A stretch of 64,000 bases of DNA. It comes from Mytilus californianus (Eukaryota > Mollusca > Bivalvia > Mytilida > Mytilidae). The notes under the pieces were generated by a model. It was not told where the DNA came from. It ran no database searches and worked only from the letters and a program-made list of their open reading frames with translations. The number at the start of each line of letters is the position of its first letter. Position 1 is the stretch's first letter. Positions 23,474 through 34,281 of the stretch are shown piece after piece. Both the position numbers and the translations under genes were made by a program. The stretch is taken from assembly GCF_021869535.1 (NCBI RefSeq), contig NW_026262734.1, positions 79,484,339 through 79,548,338 on the forward strand, written 5' to 3'.

Positions 23474-24750
23474 CCGATGCATCTGGCTTAGAGCAGATGA
23501 AGTTTGATCATGAGAATTAAGTAAAGAAAGAGGAAAATACCTACTCAAGATAGATGTTTTACGGCTGAATTTGTGGACAAAATAACTTTACCAGACACAA
23601 ATGTGTCATCTTACCTCGGTAATTTTATTGAAAATACACATTTGTTTACTTTCACAAGATTAAAATAGTTAAGTGTCTAAAGGGCCCGATACATATTTAT
23701 TTATATGTTTTCATCTCGGCTAGTTGATCTGAATAAAAGGAGATTAATTAGGGGTAAAAGTCAATTGAGATATCAACATAAAACCAATTAATTCTAAAAT
23801 GACATCTAGAGGACAACACACAGTCTTAAACAACATGCATGTACTGATATCAGAATAATGTATCAAGGGTTAAGCTTTAGGAATTTTTAATAAAGGGGGA
23901 CAATCATGAGACCTTGTGACTAATAATCCAACAATGATAAATGGAAATGGCTAAAAGAATAAGATTATTTACTTTTTTTTGCCTCAACTAAATTAAAATT
24001 TTACCACATTCTGCTACATGCTGTTCTAATACTTCCCACACAGTCAGCACCATGTCTGGCATTAGAAAATACAGAAATCATTCAACTTGTTGAAATAATG
24101 AAGCTAGTGAAAGAAACACAGAAATGACTGTTTTAACAATCAAGTACACTTGAGTGTTTCTATCAATTGCCACAGAAACTCTAAGATTCAGATTGCCACT
24201 TCTTCCAGGTTGGTATAAATTTCAATTTTCTGGGCATGATTTGTTATGATATTGAATTTGGACAAATAAATGTCTAATAGCTTTTGAAAATTAAGCTATT
24301 TAGAAAGACTTTTACTTCAAAACTTTGTTTGATGAATCAGCTACAGAATTACCTACATGTAACATGAAATAATCAGAAATACACATGTACGTGTAAAAGC
24401 AGTCAATCCATTCAATGACAATGGTTAATGTGCAATAACCATCTTATATGCATTATAATACAAAAGAAAAGAAAGAAAAAAGAGTGAGATAATCTTTGAG
24501 ATCACTGATAAGACATCCAACCTTTCAACATGTTCAAAGAGACAAAAACAAACAAAAACAAACAAACAAAAAAAACAACAGTATTCCTTGTAGCCTGTAT
24601 GCAATCTAATTCATGAAAACAACTGAACAACACAGAAAATCTTGTTGAAAATAAAAAACTCATATTGATCCTTGGACAACTAGTGAACAACAATAAAACT
24701 GTTAAAAAAAATACAAGAAAGAAGCATCAATACAACAAGGAGACACTTAC
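23474..24750. other. No gene; AT-rich flank
   Basis: Contains 3' flank of the THAP gene and a (CAAA)n-like simple stretch at about 24546-24580. The SWIM gene on the minus strand should continue here (its donor is at 24750), but I could not identify the next exon holding the Cys-x-His pair. Confidence 0.4.
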
Positions 24751-25120
24751 GCAATACAAGAACAACCTCCAGAAACAATTTCACCAAAAGGTCTAACTAA
24801 AATCCATACATAATACGGTACATCTTTCTGTCTCGTTTCTGGAATACATGTACCACCATCATAATAACAGTTGCCATCAAAATGCGAACTTATCTACACA
24901 GAATAAATATAGTTTGCCTGGAATATTTGATACCCATTGTCCTTGTTTAACTTGTATGCTTATCACTTAACCAACCACAATAATATAGCATGTAGACCAA
25001 TACGTCACCTATTTCATTATTAGGAATGTATCTCAGATCTGGAGACCACAGAATATCAGAAACCTCAGGAATTATGACCTCCTGTCCCCCTATGATTAGT
25101 GTACGTCTTGTCAAGCTTGA
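24751..25120 (-). pseudogene. SWIM-type zinc-finger exon, YqaJ-associated type
   Basis: Read from about 25115 downwards: LIIGGQEVIIPEVSDILW, SPDLRYIPNNEIGDVLV, YMLYYCGWLSDKHTS. One base is then missing (AA at 24949-24950) and the frame continues LNKDNGYQIFQANYIYSV, a TAG at 24894-24896, then SHFDGNCYYDGGTCIPETRQ, KDVPYYVWILVRPFGEIV and SGGCSCIA. The exon ends at 24751 with a strong donor (GC|GTAAGT). The WxL..G.I.SGGCSC pattern is the first half of a SWIM zinc finger (CxC..CxH) as found beside YqaJ-like nuclease domains in mollusc proteins. The missing base and the stop can be read two ways: decay, or a second short exon starting after the acceptor-like GATAAG at about 24888. No CxH exon was found. 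Confidence 0.5.
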
Positions 25121-25128
25121 AATGGTGT

Positions 25129-25424
25129 AGTCCGAGATTACTCTGACGTCCAACAGCTGTTTTGTTAGACATGCTGAGGCCGTGGGACGTCAGAGCTTGT
25201 CCAATATAAAAAAAATTGATATTTGCCCTTCCAAAATGGATGCACTGCTTCGTTGCTTCTGGAGCCGACTGACTCGTGAAAACTGTCCAAATATGAAAAA
25301 ATAAAGAGTGGCAGGTAGATAAAACTTACATAAATAAAGAGATAAATGAAAAATGAACAAACTGAGGCACGATTTATATGGATTCAGAACATAACAGCCG
25401 TTGGACGTCAGAGTAATTTCAGAC
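25129..25424. mobile_element. Small inverted-repeat (MITE-like) element
   Basis: The left arm 25129-25161 and right arm 25392-25424 are reverse complements over about 33 bases with few mismatches; shared core ATTACTCTGACGTCCAAC. There is no coding capacity inside. It abuts the 5' side of the SWIM-type exon, so it may have inserted into the upstream intron. Confidence 0.6.
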
Positions 25425-26094
25425 TGGTTCAACGTCATTTTCCTCGTTTAATATAGGCAATTGCAGTTCCAATGCTAGATCGCAAAGTTTAACAAGATGC
25501 TCCTTTTTATAAAAATAACAAGTTACGCTTTTTACATTCTAAGATTTGAAGGACATTTTCGCTTACCCGGAAATGAGCAATGCCCTGCTGTCACATGACT
25601 TAGGTACAAACTAAGTGCCGATCATATAAGGAATGGATTAACTCGAAAGTTGTCTATTCAAGGAGCTGAATTCAAGAGCAGCATGTTAAATTGACGGGAA
25701 TTCGATATTTATCTTTATCATGATGCCGAAACATATTATTTTGATTGGAAATCGGGTTTGTCATTTTTTTATCGGGAATTCGGGATGACATCATCCTACC
25801 CTTTCCAGGGTCGGATAAAGGGGGCAGGGGTTCGGGCATCCTTAAGGAGTTACATATATGATAAATGCATAGAATGTTTACAAATATCACTCCAAGCGAT
25901 GACTTTCTAATGTCCTCTTTTAAAAATCCTGGATCCGCACCTCAGTCCTGCTTTCCCCATTTTGCTGTTACGGAGAATTATTAAGTGATTACAAAAATTT
26001 GAGCAACCTTTTTCCATTATAATGTAATAAAGCTTTATAGTCAACGGGAAAAATTAATCGACAAATGAGAATTAAAAATTCGTAAAGGTTCCAA
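25425..26094. other. No gene seen
   Basis: Contains 'gggtcggataaagggggcag', which resembles a dispersed element, and otherwise nothing supportable. Confidence 0.4.
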
Positions 26095-26765
26095 GGAACC
26101 CAGTGTCTCGCCTACTTTTGCAAATTTGGTAAAAACCCACGATGGTTAGAAAGTTATTTGCATCTGAAAAATTAAAGAGTTAATGGTATGAAAGGTTAAA
26201 AGTATAATACAGAAAAATGAAGAAAAAATCCTAAACTTTCTTGTGGATACCTTTTTTAGATCATTACCAAGTTTCAATGCAAGTTTGGTAAACATACAGA
26301 ATAGTGGTAGAAAGTTATTAAACTTTTAAAAACTTTCACCACAGAGTGAATGTTATGTTAACTAGAAAAAATAAATAAGTCCATTTACAAGTAAAATACG
26401 GAAAATCTGAAATAAATATTTTACAAAATTTTCTTCTTCATACTATCTTTAGATCATAAACAAGTTTCAGTCCAAGTTTGGTAAAAATCAAGGATAATTT
26501 AAGAAAGTTATTAAAATTTTAAAAACTTTCACTACAGAGTGAATGTAATGTTAACTGGCAGAAAAAGTCCATTTATAAGTAGAATACGGATAAATAGGAT
26601 TTTTTTACACACTTTACTTCTGGATACTATCTTATGATCATAACCAAGCTTCTGTCCACGTTTGGTAGAAATCCAGGATAGTTAAAGAAAGTTATTAAAA
26701 TTTCAAAAACTTTAACCACAAAGTGAATATTTGTGGACGCCGCCGACGACGACGCTGACGACGGA
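26095..26765 (+). repeat. Tandem array (~180 bp units) with GAC-rich end
   Basis: 'aagtttggta', 'agaaagttattaaa', 'aaaactttcac.acagagtga' and 'agtccatttacaagta' recur through three units (about 26265, 26465 and 26645) with an eroded one before. The array ends 'gtggacgccgccgacgacg' at about 26732. Confidence 0.78.
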
Positions 26766-26825
26766 ATGTAGGATCGCTATGTCTCGCTTTTACGATAAAA
26801 GTCGCAGACTCGACAAAAACCGCAC
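26766..26825 (+). repeat. Hairpin after the GAC-rich end
   Basis: 'tctcgcttttacgataaaag' then 'tcgcagact': arms CTTTTA/TAAAAG extended by imperfect GTCTCGC/GTCGCAGAC pairing. It occupies the same position relative to its array as the hairpin at 16703-16731. Confidence 0.5.
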
Positions 26826-27064
26826 TGTCAACCATGTGGTTCTGAACAAAATGATATGAAACTTTTCATACTAGATCATGTTTACATTATTTGATGTTTT
26901 AAGACGTTTTTCTTGTAAAAAGATGAAAGGACAGACATATGTACATTCACCTTTTGAAAACCTACAAACGTGACTAAACACTTCGTCAGTTGATACATAC
27001 CTTATATTAGAAATGATGTTGATGTATGGCTGTTACATGTCCAGTGGCAAATCAACTGAATTAA

Positions 27065-27165
27065 TTCTTAGAAGGCCGTACGGTGACCTATAGTTGTTAA
27101 TTTCTGTGTTATTTGGTCACTTGTGTTGAGTTGTCTTATTGGCAATCATACCACATCTTCTTATT
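27065..27165 (-). repeat. Dispersed repeat family A, short minus copy
   Basis: 'aggccgtacggtgacctata', 'tgtgttatttggtcacttgt', 'accacatcttcttattttt'. Only the terminal ~100 bp is present. Confidence 0.7.
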
Positions 27166-27835
27166 TTTAAACTAGAACGAGGAAATCTTAATGCAATACT
27201 AGTATGATTCTTAACCATGCTTTGTACTAGACAGACACTATGAGCCAGTGTTTAACGCTCTAGTTTATAAAGTTACCGTACACAGGAAGACATGTCACCT
27301 TAGCCTGACATATAAACCCGAATCCGAGTTTACCAGTCTTTGTTCTTACTCATTTATGCCGCGTGCTTAGCGGAGAAGCAGCAAATATTAAAGTCTTTAG
27401 TTTTATCCTGACGGTGCTCTGTATTCAATATGAACAAATGGGCTTGTAAGTTTTTATATTTTCTTTCCAAACAGATGCAAAATTAATAGAATTATGATGT
27501 CACAAACACAAGACCAAACAATCCACGAGAAAAAATTAGCACCAAATAAGATCAAACATTTTTTTGTCATGCAAGGATACAATGTAGCTTTGCACAATAT
27601 GCATATTAGTTTACCCTTCTTCCGTCATTGAATTTTCAAAAGTTGTACAACATTCTATTTTGTATGAAGATTTACTGTGTAATAACACAATTATATTTGA
27701 TAACTTATTAAAGTTACCCTCCTGCATGCTGATTGATTTTACAAACCTTGGATTAATTTATAATATGTCTATACACACTTGTACTTTCCGGCATACCTCG
27801 TCTTCGCGTGATCAGTATAAACTGCAAATTGTGAC

Positions 27836-27975
27836 TTTTGATATTAAGAACAGCAATCAATAAAAGCGCTGTTCCTTTGCTTTTGGTGTGTTTTTTTTTT
27901 TGCTGTGCATGTACTGATTTTGTGTCATGGATGAATATCACATATCCTTTGTTTTTCTATTGTTCTAGAATCATT
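27836..27975 (+). repeat. Dispersed repeat family B
   Basis: 'aagaacagcaatcaataaaa', 'gcgctgttcctttgct', 'gctgtgcatgtactgatttt', 'gtcatggatgaatat', 'cctttgtttttctat'. Matching copies lie at 41700-41880 and 50755-50900. The latter two begin with a 'gctccgtgttgaag' block that also occurs in family A, so the two families share a module. Confidence 0.7.
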
Positions 27976-28519
27976 TTTTTTATAAAGAATAAAATATAAC
28001 AACACGAGAAGTAAATGTGTTAAAGGGGCACTAGCTGTCAAAATCATGTTTACCGATTTGATTCAAATTCTCATATTTAATTTATAACATACTAAAACAC
28101 ATATCCAAATTAAAAAAGTCTGAAATAAACAGTTAACAATGCATATACTAGATAATATATACCAGAGTTTCGTGTGTATTTTAGTCTAGTCGCCATCTAT
28201 ATATAGCTTATAAGCGCCATCTAATGACCTCCGAAAACTGACGATGGTCACATAACACGATATAAACATAAATAGAAATAGAAAGCGACCTCGTGCAATA
28301 CGATTTTTTTTATGTCTGTTTGATTTCATGCTATAGTTAAAAAAATAAATTAACTATCGTTTTTACCTGTATAAGAATGAGTTTTTGTGGATCGAATCAG
28401 TCAATGAATATCAATTATATGGTCATTGTATAAATTTACTGTTTGCAAAAGTATGAATTACTCGAAATATAAAGGATTTTCTTATCCCAGGCATAGATTA
28501 CTTTAGCCGTCTTTGGCAC

Positions 28520-28665
28520 AACTTTTTGGAATTTTGGGTCCTCAATGCTCTTCAACTTTATACTATTTTGGCTTTCTAACTATTTTGATCTGAGCGTCAC
28601 TGACGAGTCTTATGTAGACGAAACGATCGTCTGGCGTATTAAATTATAAGCCTGGTACCTTTGAT
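28520..28665 (+). repeat. Dispersed repeat family D
   Basis: 'gctcttcaactttatac', 'gagcgtcactgacgagtctt', 'tgtagacgaaacgatcgtct', 'ggcgtatt', 'aagcctggtacc'. Further copies: 41505-41610 (minus), 51290-51450, 52260-52425 and 57985-58110. Confidence 0.7.
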
Positions 28666-28913
28666 AACTAATTATTACCTTTGTTTCACTTTCAATGTTG
28701 ACATTCTTTTCCTTTTAATAACTGAACACGCATAACTCATGCGTAATCCATCTGTAGATAAGGTGTTACAAAGCTAAATTTTGTAGAAATAGATGATAGT
28801 TTTACTATAAGAACTGAACAGTTGTGAAAACATATTTGTTATTTGAATGAATAACTAAGAACTCAAAACAATGTTGTTTTTTTCTTTCAATTATTTCTTC
28901 TCGTAATATCCAG

Positions 28914-29999
28914 TTACATTTTTTTTTGTATGACAGGCGCTGTTTTCGTAACACGAGGTGAACCATCCTGTCTTTTTTGAGACAACAAAACGAGTAAACC
29001 CTGAAAGCCTTTTCTATTAAAAGCTAGATCCAGATGACATTTCTTAAGACTGGATTGGGCACATCTTACAGCCATCTGAGCAGACATATATTTTCCCTTA
29101 ACAAGATCTCCAAGAACTCTCAGCATCATCCTTTACAATTTTATCATATTTCATGTTTTCAGCAATCGATTCAACGATAAACAAAAACTTCAGCACATCT
29201 TGTTCCTCTACATTGGAAAAAGTCATCAACTTCTGTAAGGAATCGACATCACCAACGGCATTATGCGCATTGTATTGCTCATTACGACCGTGTTCAAATA
29301 ATTTCTGCTGACTGTAGCTATTTAGGCGTGGACATTTTTGCCGGAAAAACGGAAGCGTGTCAGCGAATCCAGAAACACATTTCCTGAAAATTGCATAGCA
29401 GGTTAATTTGGACCTGTTTTTAATCAGCCGCCTTGCATCAATTAATTTCCAATTATGTGCAACAGGCATGATCGGACTGTATTGTTCTAACCAAAGTACA
29501 AAACTCTGGAAAGCTGTTTCAGAAGTAACGGCATGAATAGGTTTTCCTTTGTAAAAAAACGATATTTCCATTTGTTGTTAAACCAGTAACGGTGCTGGAA
29601 CTCGGCGCAGTTGATTTGTTTGGCTGTTTATAAGTATTAAACGTTTCACCAGAGTTTGCGTTTAGTGCAGCTATTTTCAAAATTTCAGAATCTAATTTCA
29701 GCGATGATGTTTCCAAGTCAAAAAGTATGCAACAACCAGTAAAAGCTAAAAAAGGCAATAGTGCAGGTTTCTGTTTGATTCCTGGGATTTCTTTATCTTC
29801 AGTTACTCAACTAAGAGACAGTCCGATTTATATGTTACATCCTCTTTTTTTTTCTGTCTGTATCAATTTATTCCTAAATTTCTTCTTTTCTAAAAGCCTC
29901 TTTTTCACATTGGTTGCTGGAAGTACTTTCGTTTCTGTATTCTCTCTTTTGACAATTTTTCAGACTGAATATTAGTGATGATTTCATCAGGTAAAAGGT
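28914..29999 (-). pseudogene. TREX/PML-like DEDDh exonuclease region
   Basis: Downwards from 29999 the frame reads LPDEIITNIQSEKLSKER and a Lys-rich linker with frame changes, then the exonuclease. Exo I is FDLETSSL near 29708-29720; a VTGL motif and YKGKPIHAVTSE follow; Exo II is VAHN..K.IDARRLI near 29430-29465; then CVSGFADTLPFFRQKCP; Exo III is YNAHNAVGDVDSLQKL near 29220-29270, giving the His and Asp of the DEDDh set. The C-terminal part is SAQMAVRCAQSSLKKCHLDL to GSPRVTK, typical of this family. The frame shifts between VTGL and YKGKP (T7 run at 29553-29559, where six would restore it), near 29115 and within the linker. All five catalytic positions appear present, so the damage is only to frame. 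In many molluscs such exonucleases follow a Mutator-like transposase, as here. Confidence 0.75.
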
Positions 30000-30849
30000 T
30001 TGCTTGTGTATCTACGCATGAAATATAAGAATATATGTGTTTTTGCGACACTATAGCGCTCACCCGTGTTTTCGTACTTTCGATGCATATATATTATTGG
30101 TTTTGTATATCCAGCCGGAACTAGTCGTTCAGCATTGTTAGCTACTGTGTCAAATGTGATTTGGACGTCTTGTCGTAAAGCATCATTCGTTAGCGTGTAA
30201 CCATGAGACAGATATTTATGAAAATCATGCATTTTCAAAGCTTTTATTGCACCAACTGCCACAATTGTCTTGATTACAGAATGAGTGTGGAATTATTTAT
30301 GTCAATGTTTCTTTCAGCTTTAAGTTACTCTCATTGTTTTTATTTTGCTGAATTATGAAAAACACATTTTATAATATTCTATAAAATCTGTACTCAGTGT
30401 TTTGTGCTTAGATTTCAAAACATAAAAAGCATTACCATGTGATTTTGTTGAATGATTGATATCCCTTCATTTTTTGTTGCTTCGTGGTCCAAAGGTTCTT
30501 TTACCCTAGAAAAAGTAGCTGCATCTTCGTCCATAATAAGCACATCAACAAGAACCCAAGACACTTCTTCAATATTTTCCATCAGGGATGCTCCTGTTGA
30601 CGATTTCATGGCTATTGCGCTTTTCGTCAATTTCTTTTGACAGTTGTGTGGTTTAGCATCACTTTGGCTTTCTAAACACTGTGACATATGGCGCAATGTG
30701 TAACACGAAGGTCATAAACTAATATTTTCCAAGTGAGCTGACCACTTGATGTTCAAACGCCCGATGAACTACTGTACGAGCGACCTGATCCTCGCTTTTG
30801 CCAACACATATCGTACTTTACTAATAATCCTTTTCCTGGAGTTGCATAT
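29987..30849 (-). pseudogene. Mutator-like transposase region
   Basis: An acceptor (TTTTCTTTTAAG) lies just above 30849. The exon reads TPGKGLLVKYDMCWQKRGSG then RSYSSSSG (first catalytic Asp codon at 30810-30812), then KPHNCQKKLTKSAIAMKSST and VLIMDEDAATFSRVKEPLD (second acidic site), LKSKHKTLSTDFIEYYKMCF near 30350-30410, THSVIKTIVAVGAIKALK and FDTVANNAERLVPAGYTKP. This order fits the Mutator-like (MULE) transposase domain of animal genes. Frame changes occur near 30700, 30420 and 30270 and again at the junction with the exonuclease (AAAA at 29993-29996, where three would keep the frame). Both regions lie on one strand without an evident intron, so they were probably one fused protein. Whether element or host gene is unknown. 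Confidence 0.65.
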
Positions 30850-30999
30850 CTTAAAAGAAAATTAAATTTTACATTATTATATTGGATTAAATTGGTTTTA
30901 TGGTTTTAACTTCCGTGTAGTACATGCATAAGACTAGTAATTTCAGCAAAACCGGATGTAGGGGCAAAATCTTTTATTGCCAATTATGAGCTACACGTA

Positions 31000-31075
31000 A
31001 TTGAAGGGATTGATTGATTGATGATTGATCGATGTCCAGTGGCAAATATTTCATACATGTTCAGGACGATGTACT
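31000..31075 (+). repeat. Dispersed repeat family G
   Basis: 'gattgattgattgatgattg' then 'tgtccagtggcaaatatttc' and 'atacatgttcaggacga'. Similar short blocks lie at 49465-49515, 55365-55415 and 62265-62325. Confidence 0.55.
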
Positions 31076-31254
31076 TTAAAAGTGCTTCATACAGGAATAA
31101 AGGGAATGTGTTGTATACGACAATTAGACGTGAACCTAACAGCGTAAGACATTTACTTGGAGTTACTTTTTCTGTGAAAAAATTAAGATGGTCTACACAT
31201 TCATCATTCTAATTCTAGAAATTTCATAAATGATTACATAGATGAGGCACTATC

Positions 31255-31445
31255 TTTTTATACGACTGTGATGTTTTTGTGTTCGTATAATGTTTATATA
31301 ACGTTGTCAGTCTCGTCGTCGTCCTAGACATTTTGGTTTCCAGACTACAACTGTATGGATTTCTATGAATTGTACCACAAGGTTCTATACCAAAAAAGGA
31401 AGGTTGGGATTGATTATGGAGGTTATGGTCCGAACGTATTAGGGA
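31255..31445 (-). repeat. Reversed terminal unit of the 15.7 kb array family
   Basis: Reverse-complemented, it reads 'aaccttccttttttggta', 'cctccataatcaatccc'-type text, 'gaaatccatacagttg', 'ggacgacgacgagactgaca', then a hairpin (TACGAACACAAAAAC / CATCACAGTCGTA). This is the same order as 16560-16735. Confidence 0.7.
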
Positions 31446-31454
31446 AAAGGTTCC

Positions 31455-31865
31455 AAAAACAATACTTTTCTAATACTTTGTATAAATTACTTATTTCTTG
31501 ACCAATTTCAATGTGGTAAAATTCAAAGTCTTGAATTCGTGGGGTTATTTAATATGCTGAATCTAATTGTGTACTTAGATATTGGAATTAGAGCCCGTTT
31601 TTGAATTGGTCCACATTTAGGTTCAATATTAACTTTGTTTGATTTCTTCAAAAACTTAATTCTTGGGGTTATTTGATATGCTTATTTATTTGTGTATTTA
31701 AATTTTTTGCCTGGTTTTCAAATTGGTCCAAATGAAGGTCCAAGGGGCCCGATATTAAACTAAGTTCGATTTTAATAAAAAAAAAATTCAAGGGGTTCTT
31801 TGATATGCTGAATCTTATAAACTACTTTTAGTATTAAAAATAATTCAGGTTTATGCATAATACCC
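31455..31865 (+). repeat. Tandem array, ~130 bp units
   Basis: 'ggggttatttgatatgct', preceded by 'aaatt.ttg.att' and followed by 'ttgaattggtcca', recurs near 31540, 31668 and 31795. Units are moderately diverged. The array lies head to tail with the reversed terminal unit at 31255-31445. Confidence 0.7.
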
Positions 31866-32559
31866 TTGTTTCAGAACATTCCTTTGTAATTGCTTCACGA
31901 CACGAATCTCGTGCAACACCTACCATTTTTATACAGTTCGCGTTCTCTCTTCTTCATCGTTCTTTCAGAACTACCAAGAACACCCATTATTGTTAAAGTC
32001 TTGCAAGCTGCCGAACACCTACATTGTATGCCAACATCTATCATCGCTAAAATTTAAATATCCAATTTTTGGTTGATTGTTCGTGTGTACATGTATAGAT
32101 TTATTTACTGAAACATTTTCATCGCATGAGTTCAATATACTATACTAAGTATGCTTGCTTTTGAAAACGGGGAAGGAAGGACTGACGAAAATAATACATA
32201 TGCTTCAGTTTTTGTCTTCTTCGGGAAGCATAATATCGTCTTTAAAATTCAGAAAAGAGGAAATTGGTATACAAAATGAAAGATTTGTTTGTATATACAT
32301 AAAGCTTTTTCCTTTTAAATTGTATATTGGTTTGTTATAGGAAATCTACTCCAAGGTACAGTCGCCAATATTTCAATGTAGGGGCAGTTTGATTTTATAT
32401 GATTCGGTTAGGTGTTTTGCTTTCTGTTACAGTTTACTGTGATTATTATTTTATACGGTATGATAATATACAGCATTATTACAGACCAATAAAATCATAC
32501 TGCTCCATTTTTCAAAGTTTGGGGAGGGTGAGCGCTTAAAGGCAAGTTTGACCCAGCCA
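31866..32559. other. No gene seen
   Basis: No exon or recognised repeat. A 61-codon frame at 32155-32340 has no support. Confidence 0.4.
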
Positions 32560-32845
32560 CATTCCTATGTCTGACTATTCCAAGTCAGAAGCCTACTATT
32601 CAGTGGTTGTTTTCTGTAATATTTTGTTTTATTTATATCATAAATCAGGCCGCTGTTTTTTTGTTTGTTTGAATTCATTCACATTTTATGAGGTTGATGT
32701 CTTTTATTACTAACTACACGGTATGATTTTAGCTCATTGTTAAAGGTCGAGCGGTGACGTATAGTTGCCTACCTCCTCACTTGGAGTTTGTGGAATAGTT
32801 GTCTCATTGGTTACCATACCACATCTGCTTATTTTGTATTGTACA
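32560..32845 (-). repeat. Dispersed repeat family A, long minus copy
   Basis: 'agccacattcctatgtctga', 'cagtggttgttttctgtaat', 'aggtcgagcggtgac', 'accacatctgcttatttt'. A (TA)9 microsatellite follows at 32861-32878. Confidence 0.7.
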
Positions 32846-33208
32846 TGACAGTGTGTTTTTATATATATATATATATATTTCATATCTGTAGTATAGAATT
32901 AAGTGCTTCCCCTGTATTTCTATATTTATTTTATGGTTTGCTCAAATTTCTACAGTTGATATTTCCACTGTTTGAGATATAAAAAAGAGACCCGATTTTA
33001 CAATTATAATGAAACTATTTTAATCTCGTCACAGGTTCGTGTTCTTATAGTTAGAAACATCGCATGTACTTATTGTGGATTTTTGAATTTCTTCATGGCT
33101 TACTGAATAGATGCAATGCAATTTAGAGCTAACTATACTGGTACTGTTATACACGCAACTATTGTTGAAGACATTAGGAGGATTTCTAGGTGATTAATAT
33201 AATTAGTT

Positions 33209-33327
33209 CAGAATGTTGGCGACGTTGGCGAACAGGGCTACTGTTCAGAATGATGGCGACTTGGCAAAGTTGGCGAAACAGGGGTCCTATTCAGAATGTT
33301 GGCGACTTGGCGGGTTGGCGAACATTT
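33209..33327 (+). repeat. Three-unit minisatellite
   Basis: 'ttcagaatgttggcgac' begins units at 33209, 33246 and 33292, each with TTGGCGA(A)CA(G) later in the unit. Spacing 37-46. Open frames over it are rich in Trp/Arg or Gly/Leu only because of the repeat. Confidence 0.8.
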
Positions 33328-33412
33328 CCCCAATCCTGCACCAGTTTGTATTTTTCTGTAAATTGTTTTGGATGGTGGGATGCTGTTTCGTTCACAAACA
33401 ACACAAAATCAT

Positions 33413-33545
33413 CGAAAGAGGGTTGCTGCTTACAAGGAAGCAGTTTATCAAAGGGTTCCAAAATATGAAGTCATCATTTCGTAATTTTTTATTGACGCTA
33501 TCATGAGTTTGTTGGCCGTTATGGAATATCTATAGAAAGCTCAAA
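33413..33545 (+). pseudogene. Reverse transcriptase C-terminal fragment
   Basis: Reads IERGLLLTRKQFIKGF, MKSSFRNF, a frame change in a T run near 33487, then RYHEFVGRYGISIESS. These correspond to the blocks DFLDRRLLLT and HYGRHHEFVNRF at 1.4-1.5 kb, so it is the tail of the same reverse transcriptase type, 5'-truncated. Confidence 0.6.
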
Positions 33546-33699
33546 GTACAGCCGTTTCATTATGAGTTTTGTACAGATTGACTGCATACCATTGTGACCG
33601 CTTCCTCTCATTTTTGATAATAAAATGCACTACTATAAAGACGTAGAAGTTGATATGTTCGAGAAACATCAATTCGGTAATCGTTTACACTAAATATTG

Positions 33700-34281
33700 T
33701 TCAAGTGGTGTTTTTTTTTTTTTTTTTTAATTTAAGGAATGGAATTGCAAGAGAAGGAGCAACTAAGATAAATCAATTCAAGAGCTTTATTATTTAATTA
33801 CCTAATGCCGCTTTTGTGTTTACATCATACACCCCTGTGGGCCATGTTCCACTGCGTTTCACCGCGGCTGGTCTCAATCTGATTAACTTGCCCGCATTCA
33901 CATAGTATAATATAAACAAATGGCTTGCATACCCCATATTTTATTATAAAAGATCTCGAGCTATTTGGCTACATAAAATAGATCAATAATTCTTCTTCCT
34001 TTTTTCCATGACTACTCATCAACTGTGACCGTTTCTGTTTTTGTTTGTCTTACAACATGCCCTGATGTCCATTTATTTGACGTTTTCTCCATCGACTGTT
34101 TCGATTTTTGTCGTCTCTCTTTCTCTTTATGGCTAACAAAGTGCCCGGAGTTAACCATTTATAAATGGCGATTCCCGCAACCTCTTCCCGTTATATGTAC
34201 AGTGACGTCATGGCATTCTGTTAAAGAAAATCTTATGAATGACGTATACCGCCGAAAGTAACGTTTTTGGGAATAAACATA
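33700..34281. other. Poly-T run, otherwise no gene
   Basis: A T-rich run at about 33711-33729. A 78-codon frame (34025-34261) lies in sequence that looks like another dispersed repeat ('cgattcccgcaacctcttcc', 'gtgacgtcatggc'). Confidence 0.4.

Noticed and set aside
23990-24070. Short minus-strand frame (MPDMVLTVWEVLEQHVAE)
   Set aside because: Only 24 codons before a stop, with no splice site; it could be chance and does not supply the missing SWIM CxH pair.
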